Source: Sphingomonas aurea
GTDB lineage: Bacteria; Pseudomonadota; Alphaproteobacteria; Sphingomonadales; Sphingomonadaceae
Direction: 5' to 3'
DNA length: 64,000 nucleotides
Assembly: GCF_030678875.1 (NCBI RefSeq)
Contig: NZ_JAUUDS010000001.1
Span: 310,001 to 374,000, forward strand
Position numbers and translations under genes: made by a program
In this document: one piece after another, positions 34,448 through 43,499 of the stretch
Layout: every line of letters begins with the position of its first letter
Numbering within the stretch: position 1 is the stretch's first letter
The notes under the pieces: generated by a model
What the model saw: only the letters and a program-made list of their open reading frames with translations
Databases searched by the model: none
Told to the model about the DNA's origin: nothing

Positions 34448-35268
34448 AGGTCGCTCTCCTCCAGATGACGGCCGGGATCGACCCGGCCGCCAATACCGCG
34501 ACCCTGGTCGACGCGATCGATTGCGCGGCGGGGGAGGGCGCAACGATGCTGTTCACGCCCGAGATGTCGGGGTTGCTCGACCGCGACCGGCAGCGCGGCG
34601 CGGCGAAGGTGGTCGTCGAAGCGGACGACCGGGTACTCGCCGCCGTGTGCGAGGCCGCGGCGCGACAAGGCCTGTGGGTGCATCTCGGCTCGCTGGCGAT
34701 CCGGCGGGCGGACGGCCGCTTCGCCAATCGCGGCTTCGTGATCGATGCGAAGGGGGCGATCCGGGCCCGCTACGACAAGCTGCATCTGTTCGATGTCGAC
34801 CTGCCGACCGGCGAGAGCTGGCGCGAATCGGCCAGCTACGCGCCTGGCGAGGCGGCGGTCGTGGTCGAGACGCCGCTGGGGCCGCTGGGCCTGTCGATCT
34901 GCTACGACCTGCGCTTTCCAGACCTGTATCGCGCGCTGAGCGATGCCGGCGCGACGGTGCTGGCGATGCCCGCCGCCTTTACCCGGCCGACCGGTGCGGC
35001 GCACTGGCACACGCTGCTGCGCGCCCGCGCGATCGAGGCGGGAGCGTTCGTAATCGCCGCGGCACAGGCCGGCGTGCATGACGATGGTCGCGCCACCTAC
35101 GGCCACTCGCTGGTGGTCGATCCCTGGGGCGAGGTGCTGCTCGACATGGGCGAGGCGGCAGGCTTGGCGACGGTGACGCTCCGTCAGGAGCGATTGGCCG
35201 AGGTGCGCGCGCGCATCCCGGCGCTCCAGCACCGCCGCGCGATCCCGCCGGTCGAGCGGATCGCATGA
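34444..35268 (+). CDS. Carbon-nitrogen hydrolase (Nit-type amidase)
   Basis: 274 residues from GTG 34444 overlapping the grxC stop. The nitrilase-superfamily triad is visible: Glu in FTPEMSG (about 40), Lys in RYDKLHLFD (about 110), Cys in SICYDLRFPD (about 151). Similarity is to Nit1/Nit2-type omega-amidases and deaminated-glutathione amidase; adjacency to glutaredoxin fits a role in glutathione repair, which is inference. The stop overlaps the ATG of the DUF1178 gene. Confidence 0.93.
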   Translation: MKVALLQMTAGIDPAANTATLVDAIDCAAGEGATMLFTPEMSGLLDRDRQRGAAKVVVEADDRVLAAVCEAAARQGLWVHLGSLAIRRADGRFANRGFVIDAKGAIRARYDKLHLFDVDLPTGESWRESASYAPGEAAVVVETPLGPLGLSICYDLRFPDLYRALSDAGATVLAMPAAFTRPTGAAHWHTLLRARAIEAGAFVIAAAQAGVHDDGRATYGHSLVVDPWGEVLLDMGEAAGLATVTLRQERLAEVRARIPALQHRRAIPPVERIA

Positions 35269-35693
35269 TCGTCTTCGACCTTCGCTGCGATGCCGGCCAC
35301 GTGTTCGAGGCTTGGTTCGCCTCCAGCGCGGCATGGGATCAACAGCGGGGGGCGGGCCATGTCGCCTGCCCGATCTGCGGCGACACGCGGGTCGAGAAGG
35401 CGGTGATGGCACCGGCGGTCGCGGCCAAGGGCAATCGTGCGGCAGCGATGACCCCCGCCGCGCTCAAGCAGGCGGTTGCGATGCTCGCCAGCGAGCAGGC
35501 GCGAATGCTGAACGGGTCGGAATGGGTCGGCACCAGCTTCGCCCAGCGCGCCCGGGCGATGCACGACGGTGAGGAGGCGCACGCGACCATCCACGGTCAG
35601 GCAAGTCTGGCCGAGGCCAAGGCGCTGATCGACGACGGCGTGCCGGTCGCGCCGCTGCCGCTGCCGGTCACCCCGCCGGACCAGGTGCATTGA
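35265..35693 (+). CDS. DUF1178 family protein
   Basis: 142 residues. The N-terminus IVFDLRCDAGHVFEAWFASSAAWDQQ and CPICGD form the DUF1178 zinc-ribbon-like start; the C-terminus ends in a hydrophobic Pro-rich stretch (APLPLPVTPPDQ). The gene is regularly found after grxC and the nitrilase in alphaproteobacteria. Molecular function unknown. It overlaps neighbours by 4 nt on both sides (ATGA, TTGA). Confidence 0.93.
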   Translation: MIVFDLRCDAGHVFEAWFASSAAWDQQRGAGHVACPICGDTRVEKAVMAPAVAAKGNRAAAMTPAALKQAVAMLASEQARMLNGSEWVGTSFAQRARAMHDGEEAHATIHGQASLAEAKALIDDGVPVAPLPLPVTPPDQVH

Positions 35694-36607
35694 CCGACAC
35701 GGCCGCGCGGCGCGGCACCGCCTTTCTCGCGCTGACGCTGGCCGGGCTGTTCTGGGGCTTGGGCTTTCCGCTCGGCAAATTGGCATTGCGCGAGGTCGAA
35801 CCGGCGCATCTGGTGCTGTGGCGCTTCGTCGTCGCAGCGGTCGCGGCGCTGCCGTTCGTGCTGGGCGCGGAGGCGCGGGCACTGTTCCGCTCGCCGGCGG
35901 TTCTGGCGGCGGGGGCACTCTATGGCGTCGCGTTCCTCGTTCAGTTCGAGGGATTGGCCGGGGTCACGGTGACGCTCGCGGCGCTGCTGGTCGGGGCGAT
36001 GCCGGCGCTGGTCGCCATCTCCGCGTGGCTGCTCGGCGAGCGGGTCAGCCGCACATCCTGGGTCGGCGTGGCCGGTGCGACGATCGGGGCGGCGCTGATC
36101 GCGGGCAAGCCGGGTGGAGCGGGAACGCCGGTGGGGATTGCCCTGTCGCTCGCCTCGCTGGTGATCTTCCTGGCGTGGCTGCTGGTGCTGAAGCGGGCGC
36201 CGGTCACGCGCGGGGCACTGGCGGTGCCGGCAGTCACGCTGGTGGTGGCGACCGCGGTGATCCTGCCGATCGCGCTGCTGCTCCATGGTGCGCCGCCGGT
36301 GCGGCTGAGTGCTGTCGCCTGGGGCGGGATCATGGGGCAGGGGCTGCTCTCTACCTTCATCGCCACCGCCGCCTGGCAATATGGCGCGGCACGGGTCGAC
36401 AGCGCGAGTGCCGGCGTGTTCATCAATATCGAGCCGCTGATCGGCGCGGCGCTGGGCATCGGCCTGTTCGGCGATCCTGCGGGATTGCCGCTGATCGTGG
36501 GCGGGATGCTGATCGTCGCGGGCAGCATCGTCGTGGTGCGCGGCGAGCGATCGGGGCCGGGCACCATCCATGTCGCGGAGGCGGCACGGGGGCTCTCGGC
36601 GGACTAG
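35690..36607 (+). CDS. EamA/DMT-superfamily transporter
   Basis: 305 residues with about ten hydrophobic segments and two EamA repeats (about 12-140 and 155-285). Typical features: LFWGLGFPLGKLAL near the start and GQGLLSTFIATAAWQYGAARVDSASAGVFINIEPLIGA late. The TTG start overlaps the DUF1178 stop (TTGA). Likely an inner-membrane metabolite exporter; substrate unknown. Last gene of the comF operon. Confidence 0.92.
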   Translation: MTDTAARRGTAFLALTLAGLFWGLGFPLGKLALREVEPAHLVLWRFVVAAVAALPFVLGAEARALFRSPAVLAAGALYGVAFLVQFEGLAGVTVTLAALLVGAMPALVAISAWLLGERVSRTSWVGVAGATIGAALIAGKPGGAGTPVGIALSLASLVIFLAWLLVLKRAPVTRGALAVPAVTLVVATAVILPIALLLHGAPPVRLSAVAWGGIMGQGLLSTFIATAAWQYGAARVDSASAGVFINIEPLIGAALGIGLFGDPAGLPLIVGGMLIVAGSIVVVRGERSGPGTIHVAEAARGLSAD

Positions 36608-36643
36608 AACGAATCGATGCCGGAACGAACAAGGCCGGAATCG

Positions 36644-36672
36644 TTGACCGGGCGGACGGCTCCGACTATCCG
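36644..36672 (+). promoter_or_regulatory. Promoter of tRNA-Arg
   Basis: TTGACC (36644-36649), 17-nt spacer, TATCCG (36667-36672), followed by the tRNA 14 nt later. Confidence 0.55.
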
Positions 36673-36685
36673 GATCGGCGCCAGT

Positions 36686-36762
36686 GCCCCCGTAGCTCAT
36701 CAGGATAGAGCGACGGTTTCCTAAACCGCAGGTAGGAGGTTCGAGTCCTCTCGGGGGCACCA
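36686..36762 (+). tRNA. tRNA-Arg (CCT)
   Basis: A 77-nt cloverleaf with acceptor GCCCCCG/CGGGGGC, D-arm GCTC..GAGC, anticodon loop TTCCTAA giving CCT, T-loop TTCGAGT and encoded CCA. The outermost anticodon-stem pair is an A-C mismatch. Confidence 0.94.
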
Positions 36763-36787
36763 GGCAGCGCCCCCGATCGGCTATTCG

Positions 36788-37054
36788 TCACGCCTTGGTC
36801 AGGTGCGCCGAAATATACTTGTTCATCTCGAACATGGTCGCCTTGTCCTTGCCGAACACCTTGGCCAGCTTGTCGTCGGCCAGGATTTCCCGCTTGTTCT
36901 CGGGGTTCTGCAGGTTGTTCTTCTTGATATAGTCCCAGACCTTGCTGATGACTTCGCTGCGCGGCAGCGCGTCGTTGCCGACGATCGCGCCGAGGTCGGC
37001 GGACGGCTTCACCGGGGCGTGGATCCCCGTGCCTTCCTTGGTAGCAGTGGCCAT
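36788..37054 (-). CDS. SWIB/MDM2 domain small protein
   Basis: 88 residues from ATG 37054, chosen because GGAAGGGAAG lies just upstream. Almost the whole protein is one SWIB domain (LGAIVGNDALPRSEVISKVW, then KNNLQNPENKREILADDK and LAKVFGKDKATMFEMNKYI). SWIB is a chromatin-remodelling fold in eukaryotes; stand-alone bacterial copies are found in alphaproteobacteria, chlamydiae and others, perhaps DNA-associated. It lies next to the DUF2945 gene on the same strand. Confidence 0.95.
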   Translation of the reverse strand: MATATKEGTGIHAPVKPSADLGAIVGNDALPRSEVISKVWDYIKKNNLQNPENKREILADDKLAKVFGKDKATMFEMNKYISAHLTKA

Positions 37055-37099
37055 GTTCTTCCCTTCCAATCAAATCCTGGCAGTCCGCCCGGGGCGGAC

Positions 37100-37303
37100 T
37101 CACGCCTTTTTGAGCGCGGACGCCTTGTGCGCTGCCTTTCCGCCATTGTCACTCTCTACGATATATTGGGGGTCGTCCTTCGACGCGCGGACGGTGTGGC
37201 CCTTGATATGGGTATCGCTGGTCTGCTTCTTATCGACCTCGCCGTGCGCGGTGCCGCCGTGCGATTTCCAGGTCACCTTGTCGCCCTTCTTCAGATCGGC
37301 CAT
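37100..37303 (-). CDS. DUF2945 (hypervirulence-associated, Tudor-like) small protein
   Basis: 67 residues from ATG 37303 with AAGGAGA seven to eight bases upstream. The sequence KKGDKVTWKSHGGTAHGEV and HTVRASKDDPQYIVESDNGGKAAHK is the DUF2945 pattern: a Lys-rich SH3/Tudor-like barrel. Function unknown; related proteins are often stress-linked in alphaproteobacteria. Upstream of, and probably co-transcribed with, the SWIB gene. Confidence 0.92.
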   Translation of the reverse strand: MADLKKGDKVTWKSHGGTAHGEVDKKQTSDTHIKGHTVRASKDDPQYIVESDNGGKAAHKASALKKA

Positions 37304-37371
37304 CGCAGTCTCTCCTTGATCGAAGCGGATCAAGCGCGGCAGCCGCTGGTTGGTTGCGTGTGGAGGATCGA

Positions 37372-38010
37372 GTGGCGGATACCCAGTTTAACGGCAGCCC
37401 CGAAGACGGCGACCTGATCGGCAGCGACGGCAAGATCGCGGTGCCGGCGCATGTCGAGGATGCGATCCGCACGCTGATCCGCTGGGCCGGCGACGATCCC
37501 GCGCGCGAGGGGCTGGTCGACACCCCCCGCCGCGTCGCGCGGGCATGGCGCGAATATTGCGCCGGCTATGCCGATGATCCCTCGGTCCATCTGGCGCGGG
37601 TGTTCGAGGAGGTCGGCGGCTATGACGAGATCGTGCTGCTGAAGGACATCCCGTTCCAGTCGCATTGCGAGCATCACATGGCACCGATCATCGGCCGGGC
37701 GCACATCGCCTATCTGCCGCGCGATCACGTCGTCGGTATATCGAAGCTGGCGCGCGTGCTGCACGGTTTCGCGCGGCGGCTGCAGGTGCAGGAGCGGCTG
37801 ACCGCAGAGGTCGCCGATTGTATCTGGACCTACCTGAAGCCGCTGGGCGTCGCGGTGGTGATCGAGGCGTCCCATGCCTGCATGACCGCGCGCGGCGTGC
37901 GGACGCCGGGGGTGGCGATGGTCACCAGCCGGATGATGGGCGTGTTCCGCGAGGATGAGCGCAGCCGCAAGGAGGTGCTCGACCTGATGGGCATGGGGGC
38001 AAAGCGCTGA
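37372..38010 (+). CDS. folE: GTP cyclohydrolase I
   Basis: 212 residues from GTG 37372; GGAGG sits five bases upstream, which argues against the earlier TTG (37354) and GTG (37360). Signature motifs: DTPRRVARAW, the zinc site SHCEHHMAPI, VVGISKLAR, QVQERLTAEVAD and ASHACMTARGV with the third zinc ligand. It converts GTP to dihydroneopterin triphosphate, the first step to folate. A pteridine-reductase-like gene follows 2 nt later. Confidence 0.97.
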   Translation: MADTQFNGSPEDGDLIGSDGKIAVPAHVEDAIRTLIRWAGDDPAREGLVDTPRRVARAWREYCAGYADDPSVHLARVFEEVGGYDEIVLLKDIPFQSHCEHHMAPIIGRAHIAYLPRDHVVGISKLARVLHGFARRLQVQERLTAEVADCIWTYLKPLGVAVVIEASHACMTARGVRTPGVAMVTSRMMGVFREDERSRKEVLDLMGMGAKR

Positions 38011-38012
38011 GC

Positions 38013-38753
38013 GTGGTGCGGCCGCTGGCGCTGGTGACGGGCGGGTGTCGGCGGCTGGGGGCCAGCATCGCCGCGATGCTGGCGGGCGCCGGATACGACC
38101 TGGCGCTGCACGGCAGCCACGATGCCGAGCCGGAGCCGGCGCTGCTCGACGCGATCGGCGCGGCGGGGGCGGCATGGCGGGGCTTCGTCGCGGACTTCGC
38201 CGACCCGGTCAGCGCAACCGCGCTCTACGCGCAGGTGGTTGCCGGCTTCGGTCGTGCTCCGGCGCTGCTGGTGAACGGCGCGTCCGTCTTTGGGCAGGAT
38301 CGGCTGGATGACGTTACCGCCGTCGATCTGGCAGGGGCGCAGGCAGTGAACTGCGCAGCGCCGGTGCTGTTGACCCAGGCTTTCGCGGAGTCGGGCGGTG
38401 TGGGGGACCGGTCGGTGGTCAACATTCTGGACCAGCGGATCGCGCATCCGCATGCCGACCAGCTCGCCTATACGCTCGCCAAGCTGGGGCTGGCCGGGCT
38501 GACGCGGATCGGTGCGGCCGGCATTCGCGTCAACGGCGTCGCGCCGGGGCTGACGCTGCCGACCGGCGACTATGACGCGGCGCAGATGGCGACGTTGGCG
38601 GCACGCATGCCGCTATCCCGGTTGCCGACACCGGGAGATATCGCGGCGGCGGTGCTGTTCTGCGCGCGAACATCGGCGCTGGACCGGCAGGTGTTGTTCG
38701 TCGACGGAGGCGCGCACCTCGTCCGGTTCGAGCGGGACTTCTTGCACCTGTAG
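38013..38753 (+). CDS. FolM/PTR1-like short-chain reductase
   Basis: 246 residues, GTG start two bases after folE. The cofactor loop is TGGCRRLG, an Arg-containing TGxxxRxG form seen in pteridine reductases and FolM, rather than TGxxxGxG. The active-site segment is AYTLAKLGL and the tail LFVDGGAHL. Position next to folE supports a dihydropterin or dihydrofolate reductase role, for example tetrahydromonapterin synthesis; a general SDR role is the alternative. Confidence 0.85.
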   Translation: MVRPLALVTGGCRRLGASIAAMLAGAGYDLALHGSHDAEPEPALLDAIGAAGAAWRGFVADFADPVSATALYAQVVAGFGRAPALLVNGASVFGQDRLDDVTAVDLAGAQAVNCAAPVLLTQAFAESGGVGDRSVVNILDQRIAHPHADQLAYTLAKLGLAGLTRIGAAGIRVNGVAPGLTLPTGDYDAAQMATLAARMPLSRLPTPGDIAAAVLFCARTSALDRQVLFVDGGAHLVRFERDFLHL

Positions 38754-38761
38754 CAACACCC

Positions 38762-38790
38762 CGTCACCCCGGCTCAAGGCCGGGGTGACG
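38762..38790. terminator. Hairpin between folM-like gene and leuA
   Basis: CGTCACCCCGGC / GCCGGGGTGACG (12 bp) with a 5-nt loop lies between two convergent genes. No T-run. The sequence is also a common interspersed palindrome type. Confidence 0.5.
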
Positions 38791-38802
38791 GAGGTGGAGG
38801 CG

Positions 38803-40464
38803 TCAGCCCGCCCGGTTCGCCGCCGACAGCACCGCGCGGACAGAGGCGGTGGCGATATCGGCGTCGATGCCAACGCCGAAGACCGTCCGCCCGTCCTGGG
38901 TCCGGCACTCGACATACGCGGCGGCCTGCGCGTCGGCGCCGTGGCCGATCGCGTGCTCGCTATAGTCGACGACGTCGAGCGACGGCCCGGTGCTCTCGCC
39001 GAGTGCGGCAATGACGCCGGAGATCAATCCGTTGCCGCGGCCGGAGATCGACCGCTCCTCGCCATCGACCGCGACCCTGCCGACGAACAGGCGCTGGCCG
39101 GCACCGCCGCTCTCCTCGTAGTCGCGGAGTACGAAGCGGTCGTCGGTTCGCGGCAGGTACGTCTCCTCGAACCGGCCCCAGATGTCGGCCGCACCCAGTT
39201 CGCGGCTGGTCTCGTCGGCCAGCGCCTGGACGTGGCGGCTGAAATCGGCCTGGAGCCGCTTGGGCAGCTTCAGCCCCTTGTCCTGCTCGATCACCCAAGC
39301 GACGCCGCCCTTGCCCGACTGCGAGTTGACGCGGATCACCGCCTCGTAGCTGCGGCCCAGGTCCGCCGGGTCGATCGGCAGGTAGGGCACCTCCCAATAG
39401 CCATCGTTGCGCTGGCCCTGCGCCGCGAACCCCTTCTTGATCGCGTCCTGGTGCGAGCCGGAGAAGGCGGTGAAGACGAGGTCGCCAGCATAGGGCGTGC
39501 GCGGGTGGACGGGTAGGTTGGTGCAATAGGTGATGGTATTCACCACCGCGTCGATGTCCGACAGGTCGAGCCCCGGATCGACCCCTTGCGTGTACATGTT
39601 GAGCGCGACCGTCACGAGGTCGCAGTTGCCGGTCCGCTCGCCATTGCCGAGCAGGCAGCCCTCGACCCGGTCTGCGCCCGCCATCATTCCCAGCTCCGCC
39701 GCGGCGACGCCGGTGCCGCGGTCGTTGTGGGTGTGGAGCGAGATCACGACGCTGTCGCGGTTGCGGATATGGCGGCCGAACCATTCGATCTGGTCGGCAT
39801 AGACATTGGGCGTCGCGCACTCGACGGTCGCCGGCAGGTTGAAGATGATCGGCCGCTCCGGCGTCGGCTGCAGCACCTCCATTACCGCCTCGCAGACCTC
39901 GACCGAGAAATCGAGTTCGGCGGTCGAGAAGGTTTCCGGGCTGTATTCGAACTGCCAGGCGGTGTCCGGGCGCTTTGCCGCTTCGTCGCGCAGCACCTTG
40001 GCGCCGGCGACCGCGATCGCCTTCACCTCGTAGCGCGACATGCCGAACACGATCTTGCGCCAAGCCGGGCTGACCGCGTTGTAGAGGTGGACGATTGCCG
40101 CCTTCGCCCCGTCGAGACTGGCGAAGCTCGTCTCGATCAGGTCGCGACGCGACTGGGTGAGCACCTGGACGACGACGTCGTCCGGGATGCGATCGTGCTT
40201 GACCAGGCCCGAGATGAAGTCGAACTCGGTCGCGCCGGCGGAGGGGAAACCGACCTCGATCTCCTTCAGCCCCACTTTGACCAGCAGGTCGAACAGCCGC
40301 GTCTTCTTCTCGGCGTCCATCGGGTCGATCAGTGCCTGGTTGCCGTCGCGCAGGTCTGTCGACAGCCAGCGGGGGGCGGCCGTGATGACGGCATTGGGCC
40401 ATTGCCGGTCGGGCAGGGCGATCGGCGGGAAGGGTCGGTATTTGGTCGAGGGATCGCGGAGCAT
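38803..40464 (-). CDS. leuA: 2-isopropylmalate synthase
   Basis: 553 residues from ATG 40464, the length of the long (LeuA2, plant/actinobacterial-like) type. Start [15 protein letters not shown] is characteristic. Catalytic-domain motifs: [48 protein letters not shown]; a C-terminal LeuA regulatory domain (about 430-553) contains YVECRTQDG. It condenses 2-oxoisovalerate with acetyl-CoA, the first leucine-specific step. A possible leader peptide lies about 105 nt upstream. It is read towards the folate genes. Confidence 0.97.
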   Translation of the reverse strand: MLRDPSTKYRPFPPIALPDRQWPNAVITAAPRWLSTDLRDGNQALIDPMDAEKKTRLFDLLVKVGLKEIEVGFPSAGATEFDFISGLVKHDRIPDDVVVQVLTQSRRDLIETSFASLDGAKAAIVHLYNAVSPAWRKIVFGMSRYEVKAIAVAGAKVLRDEAAKRPDTAWQFEYSPETFSTAELDFSVEVCEAVMEVLQPTPERPIIFNLPATVECATPNVYADQIEWFGRHIRNRDSVVISLHTHNDRGTGVAAAELGMMAGADRVEGCLLGNGERTGNCDLVTVALNMYTQGVDPGLDLSDIDAVVNTITYCTNLPVHPRTPYAGDLVFTAFSGSHQDAIKKGFAAQGQRNDGYWEVPYLPIDPADLGRSYEAVIRVNSQSGKGGVAWVIEQDKGLKLPKRLQADFSRHVQALADETSRELGAADIWGRFEETYLPRTDDRFVLRDYEESGGAGQRLFVGRVAVDGEERSISGRGNGLISGVIAALGESTGPSLDVVDYSEHAIGHGADAQAAAYVECRTQDGRTVFGVGIDADIATASVRAVLSAANRAG

Positions 40465-40568
40465 GGTGGTTTCCGGTCTTCGCCCGCGAGCGTCGCGCCC
40501 GCGCGGCCTGATGGCGCCTATGGGTGCAAGTCGGCCCTTAGAGAAGCGCGCATGCGTGCGCCGCCGCC

Positions 40569-40610
40569 CTAAGGGCGGATAAGTCGCAGGCCGGGCAGCG
40601 CGATCGTCAT
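40569..40610 (-). promoter_or_regulatory. Possible leader peptide upstream of leuA
   Basis: A 13-codon ORF ([13 protein letters not shown], then TAG) starts seven bases after GGAG and ends 104 nt before the leuA ATG. It has three Leu and two Ile codons, and its end falls within the palindrome CGCCCTTAGGGCG. This is consistent with transcription attenuation by leucine supply, but the Leu codons are not clustered and no clear terminator with T-run follows. Confidence 0.3.
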
Positions 40611-40660
40611 CGCCATGCTCCATGACGCGCCGCGCCGCCGCTGTCCAGAGCGGCGGCCGG

Positions 40661-40695
40661 GATCGGGCCGCGCGATCAAAGCGCGCGGCCCGATC
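40661..40695 (-). terminator. Terminator-like hairpin after the YceI gene
   Basis: A perfect 14-bp stem GATCGGGCCGCGCG/CGCGCGGCCCGATC with a 7-nt loop starts three bases after the YceI stop. No T-run follows. Confidence 0.55.
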
Positions 40696-40698
40696 GGA

Positions 40699-41304
40699 TC
40701 AGCCCGCCTGGAAGGCGGCGTTGATCGTCAGGTCGACCTTGTCCGATACGACCGGCACGGCCATGCCCAAGCCAAAATCACTGCGATTGATCGATCCGGT
40801 CGCGATGAAGCCGAAGTTCAGCTTCTTGTTCATCGGATTGTTGCCCGCCCCGACGAAGCGGGTGGTGAGCGAGACGGGCTTGGTCACGCCCTTGATCGTC
40901 AGGTTGCCGTTCAGCATCCAGTGGTCGCCCATCGGCGTGACGCCGGTCGAGACGAACTTCGCGGTCGGGTTGGCCGCGACATCGAAGAAGTCCTTTGACT
41001 TGAGGTGAGTGGCGAAGGGGGCGCTGGTGGTGGACAGCTGGTCGAGCGGGAAGGTCACCTCGACCCGGGTCGCCGCTGGCTTGGCGGGATCGACGGTGAT
41101 CGAGCCCGAACCGGCGCCGAACTGACCCGACAGCATCGAGAAGCCCATGTGGTTGACCGTCCAAGTCACCTGGGTGTGGTTCGGATCGACCTGATAGGTG
41201 CCGGCCTTCACCAGCGAGCGGTCGGCGCTGCCCGGCAGACCGGGGGCCTGGGCGATCACCGGCGCGGCGGCAAGGGCGAGGGCGGATAGGACGATCAGGC
41301 GCAT
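40699..41304 (-). CDS. YceI family periplasmic protein
   Basis: 201 residues from ATG 41304 (GGGAG about ten bases upstream). An N-terminal signal peptide (RLIVLSALALAAAPVIAQA, cleaved near 20) precedes the YceI lipocalin-like barrel: AGTYQVDPNHTQVTWTVNHMG, KSKDFFDVAANPTAKF and the LTIKGVTKPVSL strand. YceI proteins bind polyisoprenoids or amphiphiles in the periplasm. Single gene with a strong hairpin after its stop. Confidence 0.93.
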   Translation of the reverse strand: MRLIVLSALALAAAPVIAQAPGLPGSADRSLVKAGTYQVDPNHTQVTWTVNHMGFSMLSGQFGAGSGSITVDPAKPAATRVEVTFPLDQLSTTSAPFATHLKSKDFFDVAANPTAKFVSTGVTPMGDHWMLNGNLTIKGVTKPVSLTTRFVGAGNNPMNKKLNFGFIATGSINRSDFGLGMAVPVVSDKVDLTINAAFQAG

Positions 41305-41411
41305 GGATGGGAACTCCCTGTTGATGCCGGGGTGGTGCCCGGTTGGTGATCGAGCGTCAAATCCCCCGAGCGGCAACGGTGTGTTTCGCCGGGGTAGTCG
41401 AGCGCAGAATC

Positions 41412-41454
41412 GCGGAACCGGACACTACACTCCCCCTCGCATGTCCGGTTCCGC
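41412..41454. repeat. 13-bp inverted repeat
   Basis: GCGGAACCGGACA and TGTCCGGTTCCGC are perfect complements separated by 17 nt of pyrimidine-rich sequence. It lies about 110 nt upstream of the YceI gene and could be an operator or an RNA hairpin. Confidence 0.6.
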
Positions 41455-41642
41455 CGGCGTGTGTCCGGCAGGCGAGACGTTTCGGGGCGGCGCTCTCCGG
41501 GTGAGGCAGCGGATGGTCATAGCGGTTATCTGCCACGTTTCAGGGCGTGTAGGACAGGGCGGGCGCGACGGCGGATCTGCGTCGTCCGGCGGGGCTTGTT
41601 GCCGGGTGAAGGTTGGCTTGGCCGCCGCCCCGTCGGACCCGG

Positions 41643-41670
41643 CAGAGCCGGGCCCTGTGGGCCGGCTCTG
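41643..41670 (-). terminator. Terminator-like hairpin after ilvC
   Basis: CAGAGCCGGGCCC and GGGCCGGCTCTG pair (one bulge) around a 3-nt loop, about 40 nt past the ilvC stop. Confidence 0.55.
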
Positions 41671-41711
41671 TCGTGCCGGCCGGGCGAACGCCCTGGCGCG
41701 CGAGCGGAACG

Positions 41712-42817
<1,106 letters not shown>

Positions 42818-42838
42818 GAAAAAGAGAATTGTAGCGCG

Positions 42839-43354
42839 CTACGCTGCGTCGCGCCCGCGCGAGATGGCGACGATGCCGGTGCGGGCGACCTCGACCAGGC
42901 CGACCTCGCCCATCAGCTCGACGAACTTGTCGATCTTGTCGCGTCCGCCGGTGACCTCGAAGACGAAGCTCGACGTGGTCGCATCGACGACACGGCCGCG
43001 ATAGACCTCGGCCAGGCGCATCGCCTCGATCCGCTTGTCGCCGACGCCGGCGACCTTCACCAGCGCCAGCTCGCGCTCGACATGCTCGCCGGCGACGGTC
43101 AGGTCGGTGACGCGGTGGACGGGCACCAGCCGGTCGAGCTGCGCCATGATCTGCTCCATCACCGGCGGCGAGGCGCTGGTGACGATGGTGATGCGGCTGA
43201 CCGCCTTGTCGTGCGTGATCTCCGACACGGTCAGGCTCTCGATATTATAGCCGCGCGCGGTGAACAGGCCGGCGATCCGGGCAAGGATGCCCGGCTCGTT
43301 GTCGACGATCACTGCCAGCGTGTGGCGTTCGGCAGTCTCGGTCTTGATGTGCAT
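42839..43354 (-). CDS. ilvN: Acetolactate synthase small (regulatory) subunit
   Basis: 171 residues with an N-terminal ACT domain (about 10-85; HTLAVIVDNEPGILARIAGLFTARGYNIESL) and the C-terminal ALS_ss domain (FVFEVTGGRDKIDKF). It activates the large subunit and carries valine feedback control. Lies downstream of ilvB, separated by a 131-bp repeat element. Confidence 0.97.
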   Translation of the reverse strand: MHIKTETAERHTLAVIVDNEPGILARIAGLFTARGYNIESLTVSEITHDKAVSRITIVTSASPPVMEQIMAQLDRLVPVHRVTDLTVAGEHVERELALVKVAGVGDKRIEAMRLAEVYRGRVVDATTSSFVFEVTGGRDKIDKFVELMGEVGLVEVARTGIVAISRGRDAA

Positions 43355-43359
43355 CTATT

Positions 43360-43490
43360 CCTCCCCGGAACGGGGAGGGGGACCAGCCGCAGGCTGGTGG
43401 AGGGGGATCGCCACGAACGTCCCGCCTGCCGCACTCCCCCTCCACCATGCCGCTTCGCGTCACGGTCCCCCTCCCCGTGCCGGGGAGGAG
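43360..43490. repeat. Interspersed inverted repeat, copy 3 (between ilvB and ilvN)
   Basis: CCTCCCCGGAACGGGGAGGGGGACC at the left and GGTCCCCCTCCCCGTGCCGGGGAGG at the right edge, with inner CAGGCTGGTGGAGGGGG and CCCCCTCCACCA arms. Same family as 28951-29081. It fills the ilvB-ilvN gap. Confidence 0.82.
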
Positions 43491-43499
43491 CTTGAAGTA

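Larger units (their letters stand above)
41305..41711. other. Gene-free interval between YceI and ilvC
   Basis: About 400 bases with no supported gene; plus-strand frames here have no start signals and read as antisense. It holds the upstream region of the YceI gene, a 13-bp inverted repeat (41412-41454) and the ilvC terminator hairpin (41643-41670). The part between 41455 and 41640 shows no clear feature. Confidence 0.6.

Noticed and set aside
36686..38753. Genomic island inserted at tRNA-Arg
   Set aside because: No integrase, no repeat of the tRNA 3' end and normal composition; neighbours are folate genes.
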